Positions 9,480 to 19,553 of a stretch of DNA of 26,283 nt are shown here, in pieces. The position numbers and the translations under genes were made by a program. Under the pieces are notes generated by a model, which had not been told where the DNA came from, did no database searches, and saw nothing but the letters and a program-made list of their open reading frames with translations. How positions within the stretch are numbered: position 1 is the first letter of the stretch; each line of letters starts with the position of its first letter. This DNA comes from Chara braunii (lineage: Eukaryota > Streptophyta > Charophyceae > Charales > Characeae), in NCBI GenBank assembly GCA_003427395.1, contig BFEA01000012.1, positions 2,796,783 through 2,823,065 on the forward strand, in the 5' to 3' direction.

Positions 9480-11215
9480 GGTGTAGGTCGTGCAAACCTC
9501 TCCACCATTGAGTACATGGATGCAAACCACTTCTGGTAATGGTACAACAACTCGGGTCCCCTTGGTGTGGCACCCCTACCCCCTTTGCCGCCCCTCCCAC
9601 CATTCCCATCTTCGTTACGTATCTCCTCATCAAACCTAGCACTCTACCTCATGCGCAAGGTGGAAGCAAAGTCGTGTGATCGGATGAATTCCACAAGTGT
9701 TCTTGCCCTCGTCAACAACTCAATTGTCCATATGTCGTTCTTGAGCATTTTTAATAACATTAAGTTGCAGCAATGGATAGAACAAGGGAGCCAAGGGATC
9801 CAACGGATCTCCTGCAAGAGGTATGACCTCTATAACATGTGCCCGACACTAAAATAAACGGATGTCGAGTTTGTGCATATGGCATTAATGTTTTTTTTTC
9901 GCCAAAGCGCTCAAACACCTTTAGCCACCGCTGCAAGACCACCTTTGCAGTCTCGCTTGCCACCCCCTCCTTCCACACAGTTCTAAACAAAAACGTCCCT
10001 GATGGTTTGTCTGCAGGCTTGGAGTTCAACAACCTCCTCCCGCTCGTGAGGATGGTAGCCCTAGTGCACTCCATTTGCGCACGCATCTCACGTAGCTTGT
10101 CAACTATGTAATGCTCCTCCTCCCCAATGCCTCCCTGCGATGTGCTTAAACTGAGGCAATATCGGGCTAAAACCCAGTGGCATTACGTGTATATGTCTGG
10201 AGAGGGCTTTGTACTCGGGCGTCCTCGCGCTCTCAAAGGCAATCCCGCTGATGTACCATCACTCCAAAAACAGATGGTTTAAAGTGGTCTGCCACTCTGG
10301 ATCATACACCTCATTCATCTGTGTCAGCCTCATCCTGTTGGCAGCTTGACCTGCCGCCACAGGCCCACTATCACTCCTCTTCAAGTTCGCGGCTGCCATC
10401 ATGGCACGAACCACCACCTCTTGACCTGCATAGCTATCTCTCCTCACGCCTCCCTCCAAAGACATCCCCAACTCCTGCATTGTCATCCCCATTTATACCC
10501 TCGAAAACAGCTTTGTCATGTAGGTAACGCTGTGAAGACCATGGATGTACGCCCTGCTACCCTCCCTCCCACCCTCCGTGCTACCCTCCCTCATGGCGCC
10601 CCCCTCACCCATGCCATTTCCCTCCTCCTCCGCTTCCCTATCAAAGGCATCATGCACCTTATTTATAGATGCACCCTCCCTTCCCCGTCGCCAATCAAGA
10701 ATCCCTCGGCGCTGCATGAATTCTAGCATCGTCCTATCTTGCCACGAGTCGAATAGTAGCTGAAGTTAATCCAAAAATCGGTCGGCCAACACTTCCATGT
10801 TCCCAGCACCGTTCGAGTCATTTCTGCCAACCGTATGAGTGACTTGAGCAACACTAATGTTACCAAACCAATGTTGTATGAATGTTCATCGAACCATGCA
10901 ATGTAACGTTTCCTCGAATGTTGCTCGCAACCAGGTTTTTGTCCGTCGTCTCGCCACCGACTTTCTGGCAGAGCTCCAACATGAAGTGACACTGCTCAAT
11001 CCCTCTTGACTGGTTCCCCTGGAACTCTCGACCACAGAGGTTGCACTGCATCTTGTACTGTCCCTTGCAACCCTCCACGATCTGACCCTTCGTGATATAT
11101 TTTAAAATACAACACGTAACAATCGCCGACCTGAAAGGTCCCTGTCTCTTGTCCTTGATTTGTCTGGGCAAGATCCTGGAAATCAAGGTCTGTCCCTTGG
11201 CCTGACTGTACTTGC
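9480..11215 (-). pseudogene. hAT transposase, N-terminal half (BED finger and DUF659-type core)
   Basis: Minus-strand remnant in several frames. A BED-type zinc finger lies at about 11080-10980 (GCKGQYKMQCNLCGREFQGN...SRGIEQCH, with the C-x2-C pair). A charged linker with E/G repeats follows (10730-10500), then MNEVYDPEWQ (about 10305). A TGA replaces one of two Trp codons before WYISGIAFESARTPEYKAL (about 10255-10200). ATILTSGRR (10044) stands where hAT proteins have T-D-G, and AICTNSTS (about 9870) where they have T-D-S/N. IPWLPCSIHCCNLMLL and ARTLVEFIRSHDF (9800-9665) and FASMYSMVERF (about 9515) follow. Both catalytic Asp positions are changed (Ser, Asn). The gene ends near a (GAT)n tract. 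The missing C-terminal half matches the plus-strand remnant at 6256-9010. Confidence 0.82.
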
Positions 11216-11216
11216 A

Positions 11217-11757
11217 CCAGAAGCCCCCCGCCGCACCATCACCCTCACCCTACCCCCACCACAGGCCCACACACACTCGCGTGCATTCCCCGAAGTAAGC
11301 AAACCCGAGTAATGTGACTTCGGTTGGCTGCTGAAGCCCGCCCAACAACATCGATCATCCATTGAGCCCGCTTCAAGGGTCATCAGCAGCTAACAGGGAG
11401 TGAGTTTTTTTAACCTACCACATCCCCACTCGAATGACAAATTTGAAAACTATTAATGTATGTTGAGATGACAGAGTGATTAGATAAAATAAATAAAGAT
11501 AAAACGACTACTTCAGGACCGCAGGTCCGAGAGCTGAGCTGCGACCACGCTCAAGGCCGTCCCAGCACGACCTTGGATTTACAGCGAGATTGACAACATT
11601 TTGCAATATTCCACAATGAGAAGCCCTTGAAAACAGGGGTATCTTGCAATGAGCCCACGGTCAGATCAGACCCCTTCATTTCCACCGTGCAGTGGGGCTT
11701 TTCTTTTTGAAATTTTACAAGATTAAAATTGCCCTCTATTTTCACAAAGCTACAAGG
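11217..11757. other. Unassigned sequence
   Basis: No gene recognised between the hAT N-terminus and the retroposed fragment. The C-rich block at 11220-11280 may be part of the hAT 5' region. Confidence 0.4.
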
Positions 11758-11765
11758 GTACTTTC

Positions 11766-11767
<2 letters not shown>

Positions 11768-11797
<30 letters not shown>

Positions 11798-12161
11798 CTG
11801 AAAAGGGACCCAGTGTCCAAGGCTCAAATTAACGAATTGAATACAACGCAAAAACACGCCTCTTCCCATTAGGGCTGGAAGAGCCTCGGCCATTGCTCCC
11901 ATAGAGACAGCTTCCCTATGCATCATGGATACTGCATGAGCGAAGGGCATTGATTGCTTCCCCACCAGGGAAGGATTAACCCCGCTGCATGTCAGAATCG
12001 AACTCTGCCCTACCATAGTTTCCCATCGGCGATCATACCCTACAAGCAAAGAAGGGGTATGGTTGTGGCATGGCAAAGGAAGTCGAACAGAATGTAAATC
12101 CTAGTCAATCCCTAAGAGATTATAACACGTGTCACCCCACATCTGCCCAAATTTACCCTGA
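11768..12161 (-). mobile_element. Small poly(A)-tailed retroposed sequence
   Basis: On the minus strand this ends in a 31-nt A-run (plus-strand T 11767-11797). The sequence beyond the tail, ACGAAAGTAC (11758-11767), nearly repeats the sequence before the other end, ACGAAAGTGC (12162-12171). That is 9 of 10 positions and would be the target duplication. The body of about 360 bp is not identified. It contains GAGTTCGATTCTGAC, which resembles a Pol III B box, but no matching A box was convincing. Confidence 0.5.
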
Positions 12162-12185
12162 GCACTTTCGTAATTAACCATCAAT

Positions 12186-12202
12186 GAGGAATGACCCATA
12201 AC
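12186..12202. repeat. Target-site duplication, left copy
   Basis: GAGGAATGACCCATAAC, 16 of 17 bases identical to 12409-12425, directly after the poly(A) run. Confidence 0.8.
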
Positions 12203-12346
12203 TTTTCTAGTATCTCGTCGAAGTTCTCAGATTGTTCTAAGTCGAAGCCAAGGTATTTCAAATCATTTGTATATTTGTATAAGGGATGCTGGGCCCCGTT
12301 CCCAGCACGTGTTGCTCCCCACGAATAGATTTGGAGCACTTGTCCC

Positions 12347-12408
<62 letters not shown>
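12203..12408 (+). mobile_element. Retroposed fragment, antisense to LINE-like coding sequence
   Basis: A 206-bp insertion between 17-bp duplications, ending in 57 A residues (12352-12408). Read on the minus strand, the 149-bp body has one open frame with LGQVLQIYSWGAT... and YTNDLKYLGFDLEQSENF. The core K-Y-L-G-F resembles the conserved motif C-terminal to the reverse-transcriptase palm in LINEs. The poly(A) tail is on the opposite strand to that frame. The similarity stops exactly at the target duplication. The LINE assignment rests on one motif; the insertion structure is better supported. Confidence 0.65.
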
Positions 12409-12413
<5 letters not shown>

Positions 12414-12425
12414 ATGACCCCTAAC
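12409..12425. repeat. Target-site duplication, right copy
   Basis: GAGGAATGACCCCTAAC, one mismatch to 12186-12202. Confidence 0.8.
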
Positions 12426-12519
12426 CCCACCAAGTAGGTGAAACCTTATCAAAACCCCAGTGGCATACCAACGGTGAAACAAAAGAAAGAGAAAGAGAAC
12501 CGAAGGCAATGCTGGTGGG

Positions 12520-12603
12520 TGCAGCTTCCGCATGTTCCCTCGTTGGAGGCTTGAGCACGGAGGTGGCTGCTAAGGGTTCCCCATAATACTATAATGACAA
12601 TGA
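12520..12603 (+). repeat. Dispersed repeat, copy 1
   Basis: Similar to 19340-19427 on the same strand. Shared landmarks are ATGTTCCCT, TTGAGCACGGA and GTTCCCC, then TA-ATRCTATAA and GACAA. It is an unidentified family. Confidence 0.75.
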
Positions 12604-13363
12604 AAAAGGTCTGAAAGGCCGTCCTGTCCAGATTCGACAGGTAATTGAATTGGTTGGGCAACAAACATATATATATATATGTACAGAGTTGTCAGGCCGA
12701 ACATACGGAGGCCCCTAAGCTGACCCCCGAACGTTCGGGCGTTCGGGTCCCCGTACGGGGCCCGAACTCGAAGGGGTTTGGACCCCGCAAAAAATTATTT
12801 CTATACCTAAGAATTATTATTTTTTTCTGATTTGTTTTTTGTGAGTTCTCTGTTCTGTAAGCTAACTGTCTCTCAATTTTGAAGTCATTCTGTCAAGCCA
12901 AAAAATAATGAAAAATCGGCAAAGATGGTGGTGTCAAAACTTGCTTTCCCACTTACTAATTTGTTTTTTTTCTCTTTTCACTTTTTGTTTTCCCTTTATT
13001 TCGGGGCCTGAAAAAAATTATTATTTTTTTAAAATTTATTTGTAGGTTCTCTATGATGTTAGATACATATGTATAAAGCTTCATGGCATTTGACAGAGCC
13101 AAAAAAAAATGAAAAATCGCCAAAGATGGCGGTGTCAAAAACTTGCTCGCCCACGCAATAATTTCATTCTCGTTTTATTTTTTCTTATTTTCATTAATAT
13201 TATTTATTTTTCGTATTTGATTTTTATTTCAAATTTGGTAAGAAATTGGGATGTACTGTTGAGGCAAATGTTGTTTAGTTTATTCTTTTGCATGACATAG
13301 TTTTTTTTCAGAATTTTTGAAAACTTGTTTTGTTTTTTTTTTGTTTTTTTTTTTTTTGGTTTC

Positions 13364-13475
13364 ACGTTCGGCCGAACGTCCGAATGCGTCGAGAGGGGTT
13401 CCCAAACGTTCGGGCGTTCGGGTTCGGGCGTTCGGGTTCGGGCGTTCGGGTTCGGGCGTTCGGGTTCGGGCGTTC
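13364..13475. repeat. CpG-rich palindrome and 14-bp tandem array (left arm)
   Basis: ACGTTCGGCCGAACGT (13364-13379) is a perfect 16-bp palindrome. From 13408 to 13475 the unit GTTCGGGCGTTCGG repeats about five times. The right arm has the complementary palindrome (13608-13622) but fewer array units (13555-13580). Confidence 0.9.
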
Positions 13476-13500
13476 CGAACGCTGACAATATATATATATA

Positions 13501-13552
13501 CAGGGTTGCCGGCATTCGGGACGGGCCAGGGTTGCCGGCGTTCGGGACGGGC
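13501..13552 (+). repeat. 26-bp tandem duplication beginning CAGGGTTGCC
   Basis: Copies 13501-13526 and 13527-13552 differ at one base. Each begins like the outer end of the foldback element (CAGGGTTGCC) and is preceded by (AT)n, so this looks like an element terminus in the centre. Confidence 0.85.
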
Positions 13553-14000
13553 CAAACGCCCGAACCCGAACGCCCGAACGTTTGGGAACCCCTCTCGACA
13601 CGTTCGGACGTTCGGCCGAACGCGGAACCAAAAAAAAAAAAAAACAATTTCCAAAAATTCTGAAAAACAAACTATGTCATGCAAAAGAATAAACTAAACA
13701 ACATTTGCCTCAATAGTACATCCAAATTCCTTACCAAATTTGAAATAAAAATCAAATACGAAAATAAATAATATTAATGAAAATAAGAAAAAATAAAACG
13801 AGAATGAAATTATTGCATGGGCGAGCAAGTTTTTGACACCGCCATCTTTGGCGATTTTTATTTTTTTTTTGGCTCTGTCAAATGCCATGAAATTTTATAC
13901 ATATGTATCTTACATAATAGAGAACCTACAAATAAATTTTAAAAAAATTATATTTTTTTTCAGGCCCCGAAATAAAAGTAAAACAAAAAGTGAAAAGAGA

Positions 14001-14163
14001 AAAAAAACAAATTAGTAAGTGGGAAAGCAAGTTTTGACACCACCATCTTTGCCGATTTTTCATTATTGTTTGGCTCCACAGAATGACTTCACAGAAAAAA
14101 AACAAATTAGTAAGTGGGAAAGCAAGTTTTGACACCACCATTATTGTTTGGCTCCACAGAATG
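14001..14163 (+). repeat. Local tandem duplication in the right foldback arm
   Basis: The segment with AAATTAGTAAGTGGGAAAGC and GACACCACCAT occurs at 14001-14046 and again at 14095-14141, followed in each case by TTATTGTTTGGCTCCACAGA. It has no second counterpart in the left arm, so it arose after the arms formed. Confidence 0.8.
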
Positions 14164-14379
14164 CCGATTTTTCATTATTGTTTGAGAGACAGATAGCTTA
14201 CATAATAGAGAACTCGCAAAAAAAAAATCAGAAAAAAAAAATAATTTTTAGGTCCAAAAATATTTTTTTGCGGGGTCCGAACCACTTCGAGTTCGGGCCC
14301 CGTATGGGGACCCGAAAGCCCGAACGTTCGGGGGTCAGCTTAGGGGCCTCCGTACGTTCGGCCTGGCAACCCTGATTAG

Positions 14380-16520
14380 TATTATTATTATTATTATTCT
14401 ATTCAATATCAACGACACAGCATTCAAAAAAAAAAAAAAAAAAAAAAACTAGGTAAGGAGGGCATACCCACACAGCTGTGGAATAGCAGCAAAATCTGTG
14501 GAGTTTGCTATCCCGATTTTGCTGAAATGCCAGCCCGCCTGGTCACACAGCCGCCGCAGCAAATCACAAAAGACACTATCCTGACTTCCTTTTTCTTAAA
14601 AAAAAAAAAAAAAAAAAAAATCCGAACTTTTAGGCAATTGTCAAAATGGTGTCTCGTGTGGTCACATAGTTTTTTTGAAAAAAAATCATTTCATTTTAAT
14701 TTTTTTTTCAAACTGGTTTTGTGACTCCCACGTAGTTACGCCACCAAAAATTACATCAATAGATCCGAAAACGACAAAGTGTTTCGTATTTGAGAACAAA
14801 CGGAAGAAGAGATGAAACGGAAGGGAGAAAAATGAGGAAAAAAGGCGGGAGAACGGCGGCCCCAGATTAGTGCAAATGTTAGCGCTAATCCCGTTCGCAT
14901 CCTGACGGCGTTTCTGCCAATACGAGGATGACGACCTAATCTTTCACTGGGGCGCAAGCGGCACGACCAAGGTTTTTATGCTATTTAGTTGTGGGTTGCA
15001 CTCTCGTCATCGTCATGATGGCGTTTCCATCCGTGAGTAACGCATGGATATGAGTGTTCTGTTCTCTGCTATCCTTCCATATCGTTGTACCCTACATGAC
15101 TTTGGATGAAGCTGGCAAATTTTCTGGCCACATGCAAAAGAATTTGTGTAGAGTCTGGCAGTCGTCACGATGCCAGGCTTCAAAAGCAACCTCAGACTCA
15201 TCATTCATGTTCCATGAGAGAGTACTTCAGCATGCCAGCAGTTAAGGCAGCAGCGCTTGCGGAAGCAGTGTGAGAGCTCGCAATGGCGGTGGTACTGCTG
15301 CTGATACTAGCAAGGGCGAGACATGTCATGAAGAGCAAGAAGTTAAGTGTATGAAACCAGACACAATAATAGCTTGGATCCACTTGTATCCGCGTCCAGC
15401 TGGAAAACTCTGTACTCGGCCACAATACCTTTTGGTCGTTCCTACCTGTTGATTTTCGCAGAAACTAAGGAATAGGTTAGAGTCTTTGTCATCGTTGATT
15501 TTGACTTACTGCATCCAACCGTTACTGGGGTTAGATTTAAGCCTTTTTTAAGTTTCTCTTTCGTAATAATTTCAGGATTACTTCCTTCAATATGCTTAAG
15601 AGTAGTTTAACTCTGACCGCATTAATTGTTTCCTCTGTTCTAATGCATATGTTTGGTCTCTCCGTGGAATTTGACTCGACACTTCTTGCTGCTACCCTCT
15701 ATCTGTATCTAATTGTAATTCCAAGGATAATTTTTCATTTTAGTTGTGACCTATTGAGCTTCCGTTACTATTTGTTGTTTGTTTTGGATATATTTGCCAG
15801 TAAGTAAGGCTGAATTCATTAAGCTTCTGCTATAACTGGTAGCATCACTTGATTGGTTAGATGTCGGTAGTATTTAGGTGCAAGTCTTATAGTCGGGTCA
15901 TCCCTCTCTTTGTTGGATTGATCCTTTTAAGCCCTGGGTCTGGTTTACGAGTGAATTGAGGGTTTACGAGTGAATTTAGGGTAGTGCATTTTGCCACATC
16001 CTCAGGACAGACCGTACTGTAGGCCGAATTATCTGACAGTGTTAGTGAATGAGTCATTATATAATCACTTTCACATCATTCTCTGAACTGCCATTTTTAA
16101 GGTTAGTCTATTGAATCGAACCTCTTTAGGGAAACACTTTCTCTGCCCCCACTTGGGAGTAAGCATCTACAGGCAACGGCACTACGGAGGCAGTGTGAGT
16201 GTCACCGTTAGTGGTGGGAGCGCTATGTGCTTGTAGTCAGCCGAAGGGCGACTAGGAAGCAAACTTGAACTGTATCCACAACAGAAAAATTGTGGGAAAT
16301 TTTCATCAAGTTTTCAACTTGGGCACAACACTAGACCAGCATTGGAAGTACGTGAAATGATGTGGCCAACCGTTTAGGAGGGTCGAGTCCATGTTTCCAA
16401 CCGTTTACCAACATGCGGCCAACCTGTTTTCAACATGCGTTCAACGTTGGTCCAACATGTTTCCAACACGTTTCCAACAAGTGTGTGTTGAATAATTTGT
16501 GCTCTTAAGTTCCCAGCAAT
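14380..16520. other. No gene recognised
   Basis: Contains (ATT)n at 14380-14398, poly(A) runs at about 14427-14448 and 14599-14620, a hairpin AGCAAAATC/GATTTTGCT (14488-14496 and 14515-14523), and a 19-bp tandem duplication GGTTTACGAGTGAATT (15942-15960, 15961-15979). Short open frames around 15054-15452 have no recognisable similarity. T-rich sequence at 15460-15830 could be intron or spacer. Confidence 0.5.
16394..16481. repeat. Degenerate 11-bp periodic CCAAC array
   Basis: About eight units of 10-12 bp with the core CAAC, consensus near TTTCCAACATG, including GCGGCCAACCT, TTTCCAACACG and TTTCCAACAAG. Spacing is close to one helical turn. Confidence 0.75.
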
Positions 16521-16523
16521 GGA

Positions 16524-16593
16524 GTTCACTACTGCGTGGAAACGGTGGCGCAAGTGACCTTATTTCACCTTTGTGTGGTCCGCAGTAGTGAGC
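16524..16593 (+). repeat. 70-bp mini element with inverted ends, copy A
   Basis: Begins GTTCACTACTGCG and ends CGCAGTAGTGAGC, 12 of 13 bases reverse-complementary. The interior resembles the reverse complement of 23153-23223 (shared TGCGTG, GGCG, AAGT, TTCA, TTTGTG). Confidence 0.75.
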
Positions 16594-16599
16594 CGTGAT

Positions 16600-17700
16600 G
16601 TTCTCGTGGTCGCGCGGGTCGCGGAGGCGCACGGTTGAGAAAATGGATGGGCGAGCTATGTAATGAGACGGAGGGGTTGGTTGCGCAAAAAAAAAAACAA
16701 ATGGGCAACAAAAGAAGGGTGGAGACGAAAGTGTTCGAGAAAAGGAAAAAAAACAAAAACAATAAGAAATGCACAGGATACTAAACCGTCACAGAAGTGC
16801 AGTTAAACGTGCGTTATTTACATTGTGCGCGGATCTGTTCTCAACTTCGTCATTGCAGGAACGTTTTTACCGGTGCGTCCCCTCACTCGGATTATTCGTA
16901 TGTCACGCGCTCAATTTCCCCTGTTAGCATCTTGCTATTGTGACGCGCGCTCTGATGGTCAAAATGGGCACAGTACTACCAGAGAGATGACCCCGTGAAC
17001 AAGAAGGAGAGGAGATAGTGTAACGAGAAGAGAGAGATGAAGTGAAAAAGGGAAACTTACCTGTCAGTTTTCGACGGTTACCACTGCTGTCGTGCGTCTC
17101 CCTCTGAAAAGAAACGCACACCACTTCTGCCAGCTACCGTTCGTGACCGCTGCCGGCGCGAATACCTTTACAAGGGTATCCGCCCTGGTTTTTGCAAGTG
17201 ACAGAAGATAAGGTTTGTTCAAAATCTGAGTATATCGTGCGAAGTTGCGGTTGTGTTTGATTCTCATTGGCTGAATGGTTGATGGGAAGTAGAGAGTATG
17301 TGGGCGTGCAGTGTTTTAGGCGCGCGTGATGATGTTTTCACTTGATGCGATAGGGTCGGCGTTTCCGCCGGCAAAGATTTTGGCGTTGATTAAAACTACG
17401 AAAGGTTGTTCATTATGTTGGAGTGACCCTGGTGCATGTGCGCCCATACAGAATACGTCATTAGGTGGTAATGTTACCTTTTGGCGCTGGTTGGAGCATG
17501 CGAAAGGAAGTAGAACGCGAGCGGTGGCCTCCGCATGGCATTATGGGGGCTACGAGCGTGACGTGCCGAGCAAAATCCAGCCCTAACAGTATGTGCGTGC
17601 GTACGGGGCCGTGGGTTTGATGGGAAGTCAAGCAGCAGCCATAACGCTGCTGCTGCAGGCCCAGGCTGGCCACAGTTACCATTTACATGTTGGGTGGCAC
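16600..17700. other. No gene recognised
   Basis: Mixed-composition DNA with several short open frames on both strands, none of them with a motif I recognise. The A-rich stretch is at 16680-16770. Confidence 0.4.
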
Positions 17701-17715
17701 GCACCTAGTCTAGGC

Positions 17716-18016
17716 TTGGGCTTAGCCCTATTGGTTATATTGCTAGACTTTCACTAGGCGGATCCCGGGATCGAGGCCAGCAGGGAGCAGCGGAGGAGCG
17801 TTATGGAGCAAACTGAGGGGTTGAGGGTCCCGTGGGACTATCCCTTTTAGTTTTGTTAGGAAGTCCGACAGCGGGCCGATAGGCAGGACCGAGGACAAGG
17901 TTCCAACGGTCCTTCCCTCCTCGTTTTTTTTGTCTTGTTCCCTTTTCTATTTTTCATTGTTTTTCTTTTTCTTTTTTTCTTTTTCTTTTTTTATTTTTAT
18001 TTTCATTTTTTCCAAG
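17716..18016 (+). mobile_element. tRNA-Glu-derived SINE
   Basis: Positions 17723-17775 follow a eukaryotic tRNA-Glu(UUC) nearly base for base. They contain an A-box region TAGCCCTATTGGTTA, an anticodon loop CTTTCAC with TTC in the anticodon position and flanking CTAG bases on both sides, and GGGATCGAGGCC as a B box, at normal tRNA spacing. The acceptor and T stems no longer pair, so it is not a working tRNA. About 130 bp of unrelated sequence and a long T-rich tract (17922-18013) follow, as in poly(T)-ending plant SINEs. I found no clear target duplication, and the 3' limit is approximate. Confidence 0.65.
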
Positions 18017-19339
18017 TTGGGATGCGGCCCGGTGCCGGTACCGGGACCGACTGTGAGGGCCAAGAGCCTAGTTCAGTGGGTACACCCACGAACTGTTGGA
18101 GTACGGACCGAGAAAGTCAGTGTGCATGCCAGGCGATGGGTGACTGGCCCGCAAGACGGAAGAAAAGCTGAGCATCAGACACCTCTCTGCAGGTGCGGGG
18201 TCCGCCAACCACGATCTGCAGTAGGAACTGAGTGGGAGCATGCCGCCGGGGCCCGTGAGATACGGAACCGGTCACGCAGATTTTTGCCGAAGTCTCGGAT
18301 GTACCGTTGGTGTGCTCATTTTCTTCAGCAGCCTGTGGAGCTGCGGGGCAAGGGAAATGTCCTATTTATTTTTTATTTTTTTTATTTCGGGACCCGAAGT
18401 TTTTTTTTACACAACTTGTGGACGGTGCCGTGTGACCAGCAAGGGACCAAACTGCTGTTTGCTGCAGACAGCCAGGACCCTGTCCCATCTGCAAAGGGGT
18501 ACAGCAGCGTGACCCGAGCCATGCCCAAGACCTCAAGCTGGCCCGTCCCAAATCAGCATATTTTCGCAGATTTGGGGTTGCAGTGTGACCATGCCCGTGG
18601 GAACCCGCAGTGTGAGTATGCCCTGAGCATGACTGTTGGGGCCCAAAAGGTGGTGAATCGTGCCTGAGCGTGGTGGGGACGGGCGCACCAGGGCAGAGGC
18701 CGGTGCAGCGGCTGATCACTTCGAACCCGTCCCTGTTACGGTCTCAAGGCTCTCACTTAAAAACTTGCTAAACACCCCCAAGTCTGCAGCGCGACCTGTT
18801 TTCATCTGGGTTCACGCTGCAAACTTTGCACTGGACCTTGTGCCCTCCTAGTTGTTGCGGCATCAGAATGGCCACAACGGCCGAGCATAGGTGGCGCAGT
18901 TCAGCACCATCCATCTGGTGGGGCATGTTGCGTAAGTTCGTGCTGTGTGCGGGTGACTGAAAAGCCGGGGGCTGGGTTGGTCCCCGAGCTGTAACCTTAA
19001 CAGGCAACCTCTGCAGTAGGATGGCACTAGTTTCAAGGCTGGAGATGGGACGAACGGGCCCACCTCAGTCAAATACACCACTGAACTAGTGAAATTCAGA
19101 CCTTGGTCCAAACCCAGAAGGGGCAGCCGTCATGTGGCAGCGGACCGACGGGTCTGGATCTCTGCCCAGGATGTGGTCCTTCGGGACATCCGTTAAAACT
19201 GGAACGATACTGTGAAGATTAGTATAGCCCCTGAGTATTTTGAGTGACTGGCCATAGGAGAAGCTCGGGGTTGATGGTACCATCAGGCCCCTGGACGGTA
19301 ACGCTTACCTCCTATAGCAGGTATCGCACATTTCATGGG
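18017..19339. other. No gene recognised
   Basis: GC-rich sequence in which a 245-codon frame begins inside the SINE T-tract. It has no domain and looks fortuitous. A second T-rich stretch lies at 18360-18410. Confidence 0.4.
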
Positions 19340-19427
19340 CGCAACTCCTGAATGTTCCCTTGTTGAAGGCCTGAGCACGGATGAGACTGCCTGCTGCGGA
19401 GTTCCCCGTAATGCTATAAAGACAAGC
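19340..19427 (+). repeat. Dispersed repeat, copy 2
   Basis: Similar to 12520-12603, same strand, with small indels. Confidence 0.75.
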
Positions 19428-19553
19428 AGGTGAGTTGTAACACGCTACTTAGTGGATTTCCACTTCCGCTGCCGCCGGCCTCTAGCCTGTGTCAATCACC
19501 ACCTGTTGTGGTGCCTGGCTGAGTGCAGCAGGGGTCTGGTTCCACCTACGGTT

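Larger units (their letters stand above)
12684..14374. mobile_element. Large foldback (inverted-repeat) element
   Basis: Two arms of about 800-850 bp (12684-13487 and 13501-14374) are reverse complements of each other along their length. The outer ends are CAGAGTTGTCAGGCCGAAC and the complement of CAGGGTTGCCAGGCCGAAC. Next inward are GTTCGGGC-type CpG-rich DNA, then A/T-rich sequence with paired landmarks such as GGTGTCAAAA(C)TTGCT, GGCATTTGACAGAGCC and TTTGCCTCA, then CpG-rich arrays. A short (AT)n lies at the centre. It has no coding potential beyond simple-sequence frames. CAGGG termini are typical of hAT elements. Flanking 8-mers (TATATGTA, ATTAGTAT) do not match well. It is either one foldback element or two copies of a 0.85-kb element inserted head to head in an AT tract. 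Confidence 0.88.

Noticed and set aside
13204-13697. Overlapping open frames rich in RVRAFGFGR-type repeats
   Set aside because: They are translations of the 14-bp CpG-rich array, open on both strands by composition.
17716-17788. Functional tRNA-Glu gene
   Set aside because: The acceptor and T stems do not pair, and the sequence runs into a SINE-like body and poly(T) tail.
17930-18667. 245-codon open frame
   Set aside because: It starts inside the T-rich SINE tail, shows no domain or codon bias I can recognise, and overlaps frames on the other strand.
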